Below are positions 36,489 through 47,693 of a DNA stretch of 64,000 bases, one piece after another (the first letter of the stretch is position 1; each line of letters begins with the position of its first letter). The position numbers were made by a program, and so were the translations under genes. The notes beneath the pieces were generated by a model that saw only the letters and a list, made by a program, of their open reading frames with translations, had not been told where the DNA came from and did no database searches. Source of the DNA: Oribacterium sp. WCC10 (GTDB lineage Bacteria; Bacillota; Clostridia; Lachnospirales; Lachnospiraceae); the NCBI RefSeq assembly GCF_900113415.1, contig NZ_FOPH01000006.1, positions 124,001 through 188,000 on the forward strand, written 5' to 3'.

Positions 36489-37487
36489 ATGGTCTACTCA
36501 TCGCAGAAAACTGACGAGCCTGAATACTATTCAAAGGCAGAAGTTATCAATGGTGTTTATAAATCAAAGGGCCTCGTTTATGGTGAGGACTATGATTACA
36601 TAAGGGTGTATAACTATTGTGAAAATGTGGATTCCGGTCCTGCTCAGGGCCTAGTTACACTGTATTGTACCTATTTGTATAAGGAAATCAATATTTCTGA
36701 AGTAAAGGAAAGTATAGTAGAAAACGAAAGTATTAACACAGCTTCCATATTTGTTCAGGATGGTGGAGATGTTACGCTCGATAACTTTGTGTCTGTGGAT
36801 AATACTTCAAGCAAGGGACCAAGCGAAGCCGGCAATTTCTTTGGACTTGGATCATCTATACACGTAGATGGAGGCGACAATAAGACTGCGACAACTAACA
36901 GGTATCTTTTTGGTGCCGCGAGACTGATCCTGAATCAGCCCGAGATACTTGGCAGAGTTAACTCCATTTACGCTGCGGCTAACGGAGTTATCGATATAAA
37001 TGGCGGAAACATTTTCTCCTGTTGCTCAGGCGGTCATGGACCGTATGCTTCCTGTGGAGGTCAGATTTATATCAATACTGACGGAACAAACATCGTAAGT
37101 GATGAAGGTGTCATCAATGTTGACCTTGATACTCTTGTGGCCACGGAGAGACCCGGAGATATCGCTACGATGCAGCGAAATGACGATGATAAGATGGAGG
37201 GCGTCTTTGAGGAGCATCCTTCCGATGTGACGGCTATAGTTACAGGTGACGAATCAGGAACTGCCCTTGCTACTGATACCGGCGGAGGAGTTATAGTTGC
37301 CAATCAGGTCTCAACGAAGACTTATCGTATCAAAAAGGCAAAAGAGATTCTTGAAACTACAGATATACCTGTTAACAAAATTGGCTGTATAGTAGGTATA
37401 GAAAACTCAAATTACTTTTACCACCTTTTCAAAAAAGGTTCGAAAAGACCCCCAAAGAGTACAGAAAGGAACATCGTTAATCCTTAA
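36489..37487 (+). pseudogene. Chimera of a beta-helix protein fragment and an AraC C-terminus
   Basis: The frame joins two unrelated pieces. Residues 1-277 resemble a right-handed beta-helix secreted protein (repeated Gly-Asp-Asn turns, DINGGNIFSCCSGGHGPYASCGGQIY) but lack signal peptide and ends. From about 37320 (TKTYRIKKAKEILETTDIP) it becomes the AraC double HTH (VGIENSNYFYHLFKK). Near its end the frame shifts at the A tract 37431-37436: with one more A it would read RFEKTPKEYRKEHR and stop at 37478-37480, the normal AraC ending. So this is a deletion fusion that has also lost a base. Not expected to work. Confidence 0.75.
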
Positions 37488-37645
37488 GCTGCAACATTGT
37501 GTACCAATAGCGCAATATAATACATTTTTTCTCCTTTGATAATCTTTTATATTAGTCCTATCAAGTTCCGGGACAATAAAACAGACCTGTAGTTAAGGGA
37601 GAAAGGTGGATTGTTTTGTACTATTACTTGGAGGAGAAGAGTTTA

Positions 37646-38077
37646 ATGAAAAGGGATTTGTCTGTTGATGCGAAAATCAGCGTTCCCGAAAGACTAAGCT
37701 ATACATGTGGAAATATCGGTAACTGTATCGTCTTGGCTATCATCAGTATGTACATGATGTACTACTATAAAGATATACTCCATATAAATGCGGGCATGAT
37801 TGCAACAATTATGCTGATTTCAAGAGTATTTGATGGTGTAACCGATATATTTATGGGGTGTGTTGTTGACCGCACACATTCTAAAGAAGGTAAGGCAAGG
37901 GTGTGGCTTTTGAGAGGCGCTGTGCCATATATTCTTTCGGTTATAGGGATATTTTTTGTACCCTCGGGTGCAAGCGACATGGTTAAGTACATTTACATCT
38001 TTGTTATGTACAATCTTGCTAATGCTGTTTTCGGTACGGTTGTAAACACTGCGTACAATTCATGGAAGACTGGTTAG
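37646..38077 (+). pseudogene. GPH-type sugar transporter fragment
   Basis: 144 residues from ATG 37646 behind GGAGGAG. The start LSVDAKISVPERLSYTCGNIGN and the following four membrane helices with DGVTDIFMGCVVDRTHSKEGKARVW match sodium/proton sugar symporters of the glycoside-pentoside-hexuronide family. It stops after about one third of the usual 450-480 residues, at NTAYNS, where the sequence joins a rhamnosidase fragment in another frame. Truncated by deletion. Confidence 0.8.
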
Positions 38078-38426
38078 CGAAACACAGACTGGACTGGTGC
38101 TTGCCCTACATTTTGATCTTGCAAAGGAAGAGCACAGAGAGAAGATCGCACGTTTGCTGAAAGAAAACATTAAAAGGCACGGGGATCATCTGACCACGGG
38201 TTTTGTAGGTACTCCGTATATATGTCATGCTTTATCCGATAACGGATTCCATGATCTTGCCGGCGTTCTTCTGTTAAATGATGATTTTCCTTCCTGGCTA
38301 TATTCTGTAAAATTAGGGGCAACCACAATATGGGAGAGATGGAATTCTGTAAAACCGGATGGAAGTTTTGATGAATCAGGAATGAACAGCCTGAATCATT
38401 ATGCAAAAAATATAGTACTAACCTGA
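38061..38426 (+). pseudogene. C-terminal fragment of an alpha-L-rhamnosidase (GH78)
   Basis: 122 codons in a frame offset from the transporter: GRLVSETQTGLVLALHFDLA, then HLTTGFVGTPYICHALSDNG, LLNDDFPSWLYSVKLGATT and IWERWNS. This is the end of the (alpha/alpha)6 catalytic barrel of bacterial rhamnosidases. The N-terminal two thirds are missing and replaced by the transporter fragment at about 38060. The C-terminal beta-sandwich after NHYAKNIVLT is also missing. Confidence 0.8.
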
Positions 38427-38602
38427 AAAACAATATACGCAAAGCAGCTATTGAACCAATGAAACACTGATTAACCGGTGCATACTTGGAGCCTCTGGAG
38501 CCGGGGGCACGGCTTTTCAAAGGAAATAGATGCTACACATCGAAGATTCGGCCGGAAAAAAGCTTTAATCAGCGTTTCTCTGAATAGATATTTGAGTTTA
38601 GG

Positions 38603-39625
38603 TTATAACTGATTAGACTGGAGCAAAGTCTGCCCCGGAAGGATATCTGTTGGAATCATAATGTGTTTTTCCGGAACTTCCTCGCCATTTATAAGATGCA
38701 TGAGCTGTTCACAGGAACACTGTGCGAGCCTCCGGGTATTTTGCTGGACGCTTGTGATATTAACGCTCTTGCAGGCAAGTGAAATACCATCAAAGCCTAT
38801 GATACATATATCTTCTGGAATGCGCTTTCCCATACTTATGGCACCGGTGTAGGCACCAAGCGCGCGCCAATCACTTATGGCAAATACACTGTCAAACTCA
38901 GTGCCCTTCGCAATATGATACCTGATTGCCTCTCTGCTATCGGTGAAACCGTCCTTACTTGTTTCTATTTCAATAATGTTCTTATCGGTAAGTACTATAC
39001 CGGCCTTTAAAAACTCATCAAAGAAGCCTTTTTTTCGTTCTTCTTTCCTTATACTGTTTCTGGTACCCATGATCATGATGGGGTGCTTGCAGTTTTGACT
39101 TATAAGAGCTCTTGCCGCGAGACAACCTGAAACATACTGATCACTTTGAACTGTGCATATGTCATTTGTTGCCGGCGGAGCATCATTACAGTCTATCCAT
39201 ACATGAGGAATGGATGGCTTCAGCATATCTTTCACGGAAATGTAATCGCCGCTAATGATTATGATGCCGGAAACATTGGAATCATAAAGTGTCATAAGGG
39301 CGTCTCTTAGACTGAAACGGCCTCTTCCCATACTGTAAGAAATGACACTATAGTCAAAATCGGCCATATGATCGATTATTTCATGCAGAAGGCTTGCGAA
39401 GTAGTCCTGATTGCTTACGGTTGTTATGACGCCGATTTTTTTTCTGGCAGAGGATGAGTTTTTCTCGGGCAGTTTGTAGTTGTATTTTCTGAAGGCCTCC
39501 AAAACTTTCTCTCTTGTTACTGAGGATACTCTGGAATCTCCGTTCAGAACTCTCGAAATAGTTGCTGTTGATACGCCGCACTTTTCTGATATGTATTTTA
39601 CGGATATAGATTTCTTTTTACTCAT
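38603..39625 (-). CDS. LacI-family transcriptional repressor
   Basis: 340 residues. N-terminal LacI helix-turn-helix (SEKCGVSTATISRVLNGDSRVS, about residues 12-33) with hinge, then a periplasmic-binding-like effector domain (GVITTVSNQDYF, IIGFDGISLACKSVNITSV). Divergent from the GH1 and PTS genes and flanked by two perfect palindromes, so it very likely controls them and itself in response to a phosphorylated beta-glucoside or related sugar. The effector is inferred from context. Confidence 0.93.
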   Translation of the reverse strand: MSKKKSISVKYISEKCGVSTATISRVLNGDSRVSSVTREKVLEAFRKYNYKLPEKNSSSARKKIGVITTVSNQDYFASLLHEIIDHMADFDYSVISYSMGRGRFSLRDALMTLYDSNVSGIIIISGDYISVKDMLKPSIPHVWIDCNDAPPATNDICTVQSDQYVSGCLAARALISQNCKHPIMIMGTRNSIRKEERKKGFFDEFLKAGIVLTDKNIIEIETSKDGFTDSREAIRYHIAKGTEFDSVFAISDWRALGAYTGAISMGKRIPEDICIIGFDGISLACKSVNITSVQQNTRRLAQCSCEQLMHLINGEEVPEKHIMIPTDILPGQTLLQSNQL

Positions 39626-39712
39626 TTATATAATCCCGAAATAAATTGATTTAAAGATGAATATTTGTGTTTCAAATAAACCTGACTGATTCGTTTATAT
39701 CATAACATATAA

Positions 39713-39728
39713 TATGTAACGTTACATA
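39713..39728. promoter_or_regulatory. Operator O2, repressor-proximal palindrome
   Basis: Perfect 16-base palindrome TATGTAACGTTACATA, 88 bases before the repressor start. LacI-type sites are palindromes with a central CG like this one. Confidence 0.8.
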
Positions 39729-39799
39729 GTTATACTGCATAAAATGTAAATATTAAATTGTAATAAATAACGAAATCGATAATATATGCAAATTAATTA

Positions 39800-39828
39800 T
39801 TGATAATATACAAATGAAACATTAGAAT
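39800..39828 (+). promoter_or_regulatory. Promoter of the GH1-PTS unit
   Basis: TTGATA (39800-39805), 17-base spacer, TAGAAT (39823-39828). Transcription would start near 39835, about 15 bases before the second operator, so a bound repressor would block elongation or initiation. The rest of 39626-40053 shows no gene. Confidence 0.6.
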
Positions 39829-39850
39829 TCCAATGTAACAAAACAAATAC

Positions 39851-39870
39851 GATATGTAACGTTACATATC
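39851..39870. promoter_or_regulatory. Operator O1, promoter-proximal palindrome
   Basis: Perfect 20-base palindrome GATATGTAACGTTACATATC. It shares the 16-base core with O2; the centres are exactly 140 bp apart, suitable for DNA looping by a tetramer or by two dimers. Confidence 0.85.
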
Positions 39871-40038
39871 ATTTGATCGGAACGGCATTATCACATAAGA
39901 GCTTTGCTTTGAAAATGCTGAATTTTTGAAAAAGCAAGAGTGAACATTACCCTGTTGGTGAAAACAGAAATGAAATATACGAGATATTACGGGTGTTCTG
40001 TCGGGGGTAATGGGGTATTGTGTGAAACAACAGAATGA

Positions 40039-41499
<1,461 letters not shown>

Positions 41500-41742
41500 A
41501 AAATGAACTCCTTTAAAAGCTTAATAGATTCTAACGGAAGGAAATGATCGATCAGGATCTAAGGATCTTTGGGCTGGTTGATGGGGTAGAGAGATTTGAC
41601 GGTTAAAGAAATAATCAGACATAAAGCCGGTAAAAATTGAAACCGATAGAGACCTCGAGATTATCGGCATACAATGAAATAAAAGATATATAAAAATCAA
41701 GCCGTTATCAATACGGACAATAATACAAAAGGGGAGATATAT

Positions 41743-43638
41743 ATGAACTACAGAGATCTCGCCGCTACGATCATTGAGAATATCGGCGGCAAGGAAAATG
41801 TTAATCAGGTTGTACACTGTGCAACAAGGCTCCGCTTTCGCTTAAAGGATGAGGCGAAGGCAAAGACAGATGTACTTAAGAAGACATCTGGTGTTCTTTC
41901 TGTTATCAATGCCGGGGGACAGTATCAGGTTGTTATCGGACCTGATGTTGCACAGGTATATCAGGAGGTTGTTGACCTTGGCGGTTTTGAGGCTATGGCA
42001 CAGGTTCCGGATGATGAGCCAAAGAAAGAGCAGAATAAGTTGAGCGCACTTCTTGAATTTATAGCAAGTATATTCCAGCCTATTATCCCGCCAATTACTG
42101 CAGGCGGTCTTATCAAGGCTGTTATGGCACTTCTTGTTACATTGAATTTACTAGATAAGACAACACAGACATATTCACTGCTTAGCGCTTTTGCAGATGC
42201 ACCATTCTATTTTCTTCCGGTGCTTCTTGCATCCAGTGCGGCCAAGAGATTTAAGTGTAACCAGTTTATCGCCATGGCTTTGGGCGGCATCCTTATCTAT
42301 CCGTCTTTTATCACCATGGTGACTGAGGCAAAGGCTGCCGGAACAGGTATTGCGATGTTTGGAATTCCTATTACATTGGCAAGCTACAGCTCATCTGTTA
42401 TTCCTATCATTCTTGGAGTCTGGTTCATGTCTTATGTTGAGAAATACATGAACAAGGTATCACCCAAGGCTATCAAGTTCTTCTCGGTTCCTATGGTTTC
42501 GCTGGTTGTATCCGGTATCGTGACTCTTGCTGTTCTCGGACCTATAGGAACATGGGTTGGAAATATCCTTGCAGCATTCTTCAAGTGGCTTGATTCAACT
42601 GCAAGCTGGGCTGTACCTACACTTGTAGGAACACTTTCACCACTTCTTGTAATGACAGGTACACACTATGGACTTATTCCTATTGGAGTTAATAATCTTG
42701 CAACAGCAGGTTTTGATACAGTCGTAGGTCCGGGAATGCTTGCATCAAATGTAGCACAGGGTGCAGCAGGCTTTGCGGTTGCGGTTCGCTCTAAGAACAA
42801 GCAGACAAAGGAACTTGCGGCTTCTGCAGGTCTGACAGGTGTGCTCGGTATCACAGAGCCTGTGCTTTACGGTATAAATCTTAAGTTTGTTTATCCTTTG
42901 ATCGGTGCGATGATCGGTGGTTTTACAGGCGGACTTTACATGGGTATCATGAAAACAGGTCGTTATGCTGCAGGCTCACCGGGACTTCTGGTGCTTCCGG
43001 GTTATATCGGTGGTGAAGGCATGACAAACTTTGTTAATGCATGTATCGGAACCGGAGTTGCGATAGTTGTATCATTTATTGCGACATTTGTCCTTTTTGG
43101 AATATATGCTAAACAGGGTAAACTCGATGCTGAAGAGACCGGCGCTGGGGTTACAACTGAAACAAATACAGAGGTAATAACTGCAAAGTGCGGAGATAAA
43201 GATATCGTTTCCGTGGCAGATGGCAAGATTCTCTCAAAGGATGAAATACTTGACGATATGTTCAAGGAGGAAACAATGGGAAAGACCATTGGAGTGGATC
43301 CTGTAAACGGAATTATTGTAAGCCCTGCAAACGGTACACTCGAGATGGTATATGAGACAGGACACGCCTTCGCTGTCAGAACCAATAACGGAAGAGGAAT
43401 CCTTGTTCATATCGGAATCAATACAGTGGAACTCAAGGGTCAGGGATTTAAGACTCTGAAGAAGCAGGGAGAGACTGTAAAAGCAGGAGAGCCAATAGTA
43501 GAAGTTGATGATGAAGCTGTTAAGAAGGCCGGCTACTCAATGCAGACATTTACAGTAATTACTGAGACAGAAGACGGAGACGAAATAACGTTCGAAGCAT
43601 CAGGAGATGTAACAAAGGGTCAAAAGATTGGCGCCTGA
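41743..43638 (+). CDS. Beta-glucoside PTS transporter EIIBCA
   Basis: 631 residues in the order IIB-IIC-IIA. IIB phosphocysteine C26 in VVHCATRLRF; IIC with about ten membrane helices including GLIPIGVNNLATAGFD and LGITEPVLYGI; IIA with phosphohistidine H556 in ILVHIGINTVELKG. It imports and phosphorylates a beta-glucoside for the upstream GH1 enzyme. AAAGGGGAG precedes ATG 41743. The 243-base space before it holds a stem CCGATA/TATCGG (41643-41667) but no gene. Confidence 0.95.
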   Translation: MNYRDLAATIIENIGGKENVNQVVHCATRLRFRLKDEAKAKTDVLKKTSGVLSVINAGGQYQVVIGPDVAQVYQEVVDLGGFEAMAQVPDDEPKKEQNKLSALLEFIASIFQPIIPPITAGGLIKAVMALLVTLNLLDKTTQTYSLLSAFADAPFYFLPVLLASSAAKRFKCNQFIAMALGGILIYPSFITMVTEAKAAGTGIAMFGIPITLASYSSSVIPIILGVWFMSYVEKYMNKVSPKAIKFFSVPMVSLVVSGIVTLAVLGPIGTWVGNILAAFFKWLDSTASWAVPTLVGTLSPLLVMTGTHYGLIPIGVNNLATAGFDTVVGPGMLASNVAQGAAGFAVAVRSKNKQTKELAASAGLTGVLGITEPVLYGINLKFVYPLIGAMIGGFTGGLYMGIMKTGRYAAGSPGLLVLPGYIGGEGMTNFVNACIGTGVAIVVSFIATFVLFGIYAKQGKLDAEETGAGVTTETNTEVITAKCGDKDIVSVADGKILSKDEILDDMFKEETMGKTIGVDPVNGIIVSPANGTLEMVYETGHAFAVRTNNGRGILVHIGINTVELKGQGFKTLKKQGETVKAGEPIVEVDDEAVKKAGYSMQTFTVITETEDGDEITFEASGDVTKGQKIGA

Positions 43639-43740
43639 TTTTCGAGGGTTAATTTAGAGATTATTAACGTCGGGCGAATAAAGAACATTTAAATGAACGG
43701 GTATAAATTGGTATAGAGTATCCTTCACAAATCAAGACAT

Positions 43741-43784
43741 AACGGCGATCGTATTGAAAAATAACATACGGTTGCCGTTTTTTA
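43741..43784 (+). terminator. Terminator of the GH1-PTS unit
   Basis: AACGGCGATCGTAT (43741-43754) pairs with ATACGGTTGCCGTT (43766-43779, wobbles) followed by TTTT. Confidence 0.85.
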
Positions 43785-44508
43785 TGTTTAAAGATTAGTA
43801 AAGATGAAAATGAATTGTGTTAAGTGCGTTCTCCGGACTGGAATAAAGGAATTAAAATTCGTGATGAAAGTCATTGCTTTATATAAAGAAAGAATTAATA
43901 CACTATTCTGATCACAAATTATGCCTGTTAAAGCAAGAAATAAATGAAAAGGGTATAAGTGAAGAAATAAAAACTAAATAATGCATGAATAGATAACATG
44001 AAAAAGAGATGTTAAAATACATAGGAAATATAAAGGAAAAAGGGATGTAGAGTAGAATATAAATTTGGAAATACATATAGCTGTAGTCGGAAATAAAGTA
44101 TAAAATAATTATAAACATAATGTGAATAAACTGTAACTTATTAAACACCGTTTATAAAAAATCTATAAAACCTAAAATATATCTGTTAATCAGCAAATGT
44201 GTTCATAGGGGCGGTTATGGGAGTGGCCATCATAGATGTGGTGAGATGTAACCGGACTAAAAGTTATGACTATCGAAAAGAATACTGTTGAGATAAAAAC
44301 TTCTATAATGAACATTTTTAGAAACACTTTGTTAAATATATGGCATGAATTAATGTCATATGCTACTCTAGGCGCGCTAAAGACTTAATCCGGTAAATGA
44401 GATTTTTATTGTCTGATGATTGCGGTTATGTATGAAGCTGTTTATTTTATTGGCTGATTTTTATCTGCCCGGGTTATATCAGTCTGACTATTTCTATTGG
44501 AGTGTATT
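43785..44508. other. Long AT-rich stretch without a gene
   Basis: About 720 bases of very AT-rich DNA. Only a small hairpin ATATGGCAT/ATGTCATAT (about 44338-44362) and a GC-richer patch at 44208-44260 stand out. A 78-residue reading frame on the minus strand is only a product of AT richness. I find no supported gene or RNA. Confidence 0.5.
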
Positions 44509-45138
44509 ATGAAATATCTAAAAACTTTTGTATCGGCAATACTTGCCGGACTGTGCATCGGAATAGGCGGTGTTGTTTTTTTATCGGTGGATGACAAACT
44601 GACAGGTTCGTTTTTCTTTACTTTGGGGCTGTTTGTTATCTGCTCAATGGGATTTCATCTTTTTACAGGTAAGGTTTGCTATGTTTTTCAGAATGATAAG
44701 ACCTATAATCTGAGTATTCCTGTTATCTGGGGCGGAAATCTGGTCGGAACCTTTGCTGTAGCTAAACTTATGCTTATGACCAGAGCGGGAGGCAATATTT
44801 CCGGGAAGGCTCAGGCACTGTGTGGAATCAAACTTGATGATAGTTATATCAGTCTTTTTGTATTGGGGATCTTTTGCAATATACTTATATTCATTGCGGT
44901 TGACGGATACAAGAATATTCCATATGAGCTTGGAAAGTATCTTTCTCTTTTCTTCGGAGTTATAGTGTTTATCCTTTGCGGCTTTGAACACTGTGTTGCA
45001 GACATGTTTTATTTCTCTGCTGCAGAAATGTGGAGCACTGAGGCATTGTTGAGACTTTTGGTGATCACTTTCGGAAATGCTGTTGGCGGCGTGTTTGTTC
45101 CGTTTGTGAGAGACCGGATCAGCGAAAAGAAGGAATAG
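44509..45138 (+). CDS. Formate/nitrite-family channel
   Basis: 209 residues with about six hydrophobic helices. FNT-family signs: start LKTFVSAILAGLCIGIGGVVFL, the TGKVC loop, and CGFEHCVADMFYF with the central His used for proton-coupled anion passage. It moves formate, nitrite, hydrosulfide or a similar small anion across the membrane; formate export would suit a fermenting anaerobe. ATG 44509 lies seven bases after GGAG; an upstream TTG is rejected. It is somewhat shorter than the usual 260 residues. Confidence 0.85.
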   Translation: MKYLKTFVSAILAGLCIGIGGVVFLSVDDKLTGSFFFTLGLFVICSMGFHLFTGKVCYVFQNDKTYNLSIPVIWGGNLVGTFAVAKLMLMTRAGGNISGKAQALCGIKLDDSYISLFVLGIFCNILIFIAVDGYKNIPYELGKYLSLFFGVIVFILCGFEHCVADMFYFSAAEMWSTEALLRLLVITFGNAVGGVFVPFVRDRISEKKE

Positions 45139-45264
45139 GGAAGGGATGCTGAAGCAGATCTATATTAATATAGAAGAACTTTGGTATACTACGCCTTTGA
45201 CGTTATTAGTATTTGACAAAAACAGCAAAGAAAACAAAAAGTAAAGAAAAAGAAATGAAAAAGT

Positions 45265-45310
45265 AAGAGGGAAAAAGCAAAAAGTATTTGCTTTTTACCC
45301 TCTTTAAATT
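45265..45310. terminator. Bidirectional-type terminator
   Basis: AAGAGGGAAAAAGCAAA (45265-45281) pairs with TTTGCTTTTTACCCTCTT (about 45287-45304, one bulge) with A- and T-rich flanks on both sides. The rest of 45139-45652 is AT-rich with no gene. Confidence 0.7.
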
Positions 45311-45652
45311 TACTTAAAAATCCTCTGTTTTTAAAAAGATTTACCGTATAGCAATACAAAGGGGAATATTAATACATATAGCGACCACTAGATGTTGATT
45401 AAAATAGATAATAAATACAATATAAACGGTGGAAAAATATGGCATAATTTTCCGCGAAATTCCTAGGCTTTTGCTATATAGGCAATAGTTAACAGTAATA
45501 AAACGTGTTAAATAAAAAATATATGAAAATAGACTAAAAAGTTGCAATCTAAATATAGACGGGTAACCTTTGAAGGTTTATAATTCAAATTAACAGCAAA
45601 ATATTACCCCATAAAGCAGCTGATGAATCAAGGGAGGATGAGGAGTACAGCT

Positions 45653-47308
45653 ATGAAACTTTACAAGAGACAGTATTACCTGAAAAAAATACGTGAGTTT
45701 TATCAGAATAAAGAGCTTATAAAGATTCTCACCGGTATCAGAGGCTGCGGCAAATCATGCATGATGGATATGATAATGAATGAGCTCCGCTGGAGGGGCA
45801 ATGCTGCAGTGAATCTGATCCATATTGATCTCGATACAAAAGAGTTCAAGAACATCAAGAATGCTGAAAAACTCCGTATAGCCATCAAGGAAAAGATGGT
45901 TCCGTCAAAGGAAGGCACTATTTATCTGTTTATCGATGAGATACAGATGATAGATGATTTTGAAACACTTATTGAGACACTTTACAATGAAGGAAGGTAT
46001 TCTATTTTCCTTTCAGCCTCCAGTTCATATCTCATGAGTGATACCTTCAAGGATAAATTTGAAGATCATTACAAGGTTTTTGAGATATTCCCATTGTCAT
46101 ATGCGGAATATGAAGGTATGAAGGATTTCATGAGCATGAAGAAGGAGGAGAATCCTTTGCTGGAGTTTGTTCGTTATGTTTATGACGGCGGACTTCCAAA
46201 GGTACTGCAGTGCGACAACGCTCAAGAAAAGCAGAAGTATGTACTGTCTGTACTGGATGAGATCTTCAAGAAGGATATCGCAAAGATGGAAAAGATCCGT
46301 CATGTTGTGTATTTCAAACAGGTTCAGGAGTATATCATAGATACCTTCGGCGAAAGCATTAGTATGACACGCCTTACGGATTACTTTAGAAATTATGTAA
46401 GGATTCCTGTGAAACGAGAGACGCTGGAGAGATATCTTGAACTTCTTGAGAAGGCAAAACTTGTATATCGTTGTAACCGTTTCGATATCAAGACCGAGAA
46501 GGAACTTCAGGGTGAGCAGAGATATTATCTTACTGATCTGGGATTCTATTTTGCAAAGAAAACAGATTCTAAGATAGACTACAGTCTCATCATGAAGAAT
46601 ATCATCTATATGTATCTGAAGAGTCGTGAGTATAATGTTGCTGTAGGACGTGTGGGTAAGCGTGAATGTGATTTTGTTCTTTCGGATATTATAGATGCCG
46701 ATCAGCTTGGCGTTGATCTCGAAGAAAAACCGGATTCAGACGTAAGAACTGCTGAAAAGAAGTCGAGGAGTACAAAGAGTGCAAAGGACAATAAAGTGGT
46801 TGCACAGGCTGTTGCCCATAACTCTATCAATATTCCTCCAAAGAAAGAGGAAAAGACAGATAGGGCGGCGGAGAAATCAAAGGCTATGTCTGATATGCTT
46901 GCAAAATACCTCAATGCCAGAATGAAGAAAAAGGACGAAACTGAATCCCGCGAAGAGGTTGAGAATACTGAAGCGGCAGAAGGACTTGAAAGCCGGACTG
47001 CTGTTGAAACGACAGTTACGGTTGATACTATAGAAGTAGCAGATGAAATCTTTGATAATGCGATAGAAGAGAACGTTGAGGTTGAGGCTTCTCAGGAACG
47101 TGAAACAGTACTTACAAACTTCAGATATATAAAGTTTGCGCTGTCTACCGCGGATCCGTATAGAGAACAGGTTGAGTATGCAGCACTTGACAGTATTCGC
47201 GATAACTATCCGAAGTATATGCTTACGCTTGATTCTAAGCAGCAGGAACATACCGGAATTCTGCACCTCAATGCGATAGAAGCGCTCAAGGAGGAAAGGG
47301 AGTTCTGA
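45653..47308 (+). CDS. AAA ATPase with DUF4143, carrying a long insertion
   Basis: 551 residues from ATG 45653, seven bases after GAGGAG; earlier in-frame ATGs overlap that site. N-terminal ATPase: Walker A GIRGCGKS (28-35), Walker B IYLFIDEIQMI, arginine-type sensor FLSASSS. The C-terminal DUF4143 region has a nuclease-like fold (GRVGKRECDFVLSD, then DNYPKYMLTLD). Between its strands lies an inserted stretch of about 140 residues very rich in Lys, Glu and Ala (from about 358 to 498), probably unstructured. Proteins of this family are widespread in anaerobes and their role is not settled; a defence or toxin-like function has been suggested for relatives. Confidence 0.8.
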   Translation: MKLYKRQYYLKKIREFYQNKELIKILTGIRGCGKSCMMDMIMNELRWRGNAAVNLIHIDLDTKEFKNIKNAEKLRIAIKEKMVPSKEGTIYLFIDEIQMIDDFETLIETLYNEGRYSIFLSASSSYLMSDTFKDKFEDHYKVFEIFPLSYAEYEGMKDFMSMKKEENPLLEFVRYVYDGGLPKVLQCDNAQEKQKYVLSVLDEIFKKDIAKMEKIRHVVYFKQVQEYIIDTFGESISMTRLTDYFRNYVRIPVKRETLERYLELLEKAKLVYRCNRFDIKTEKELQGEQRYYLTDLGFYFAKKTDSKIDYSLIMKNIIYMYLKSREYNVAVGRVGKRECDFVLSDIIDADQLGVDLEEKPDSDVRTAEKKSRSTKSAKDNKVVAQAVAHNSINIPPKKEEKTDRAAEKSKAMSDMLAKYLNARMKKKDETESREEVENTEAAEGLESRTAVETTVTVDTIEVADEIFDNAIEENVEVEASQERETVLTNFRYIKFALSTADPYREQVEYAALDSIRDNYPKYMLTLDSKQQEHTGILHLNAIEALKEEREF

Positions 47309-47450
47309 TTTTAAATGGGGCATGCATTGAGGCTTTGCTAAAATGCATGATTTATACCTGATGGGGATGTCTCTATTGAAGAAGGGGTTCTTATAGACAG
47401 ATATCAGGTTCAATAAAGAAGGGGATACTTATATAGGGTCATTACAAAAG

Positions 47451-47505
47451 TAAACACAGGATTTTGGAATGTTTGTACGAACATATCCGGATCCTGTGTT
47501 TATTT
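47451..47505 (+). terminator. Long terminator hairpin
   Basis: AAACACAGGAT (47452-47462) pairs with ATCCTGTGTTT (47491-47501), with inner pairs GGA-ATGTT/AACAT-ATCC. Followed by ATTTG only. Closes the ATPase gene. Confidence 0.7.
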
Positions 47506-47546
47506 GCCTTGCGAATGGAAGTTACACTGAATATAATGAAGTTTAA

Positions 47547-47668
47547 ATGAAAACATGCGATCATTGTACTTGTATTTCGTATTAGGAATCATTAATGAAA
47601 GCATGAATAAGATTCTATATGGATCTTAATAATATCTACATGTGGCACCAACAGTTTATGAAAACATG
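47547..47668. repeat. Three copies of ATGAAARCATG
   Basis: 11-base copies at 47547-47557, 47595-47605 and 47658-47668 lie in the region before the ABC lipoprotein gene. Spacing is 48 and 63 bases. They may be binding sites of a regulator of the transporter. Otherwise 47309-47693 has no gene apart from the terminator. Confidence 0.4.
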
Positions 47669-47693
47669 ATGTTGCATGGATTAGGAGGACTTT

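Noticed and set aside
43912-44148. 78-residue hydrophobic minus-strand frame
   Set aside because: Made almost only of Phe, Ile, Tyr and Ser codons as expected from AT-rich non-coding DNA; no start site.
46877-47413. 178-residue minus-strand frame
   Set aside because: Overlaps the AAA/DUF4143 gene and its hairpin region; no ribosome binding site.
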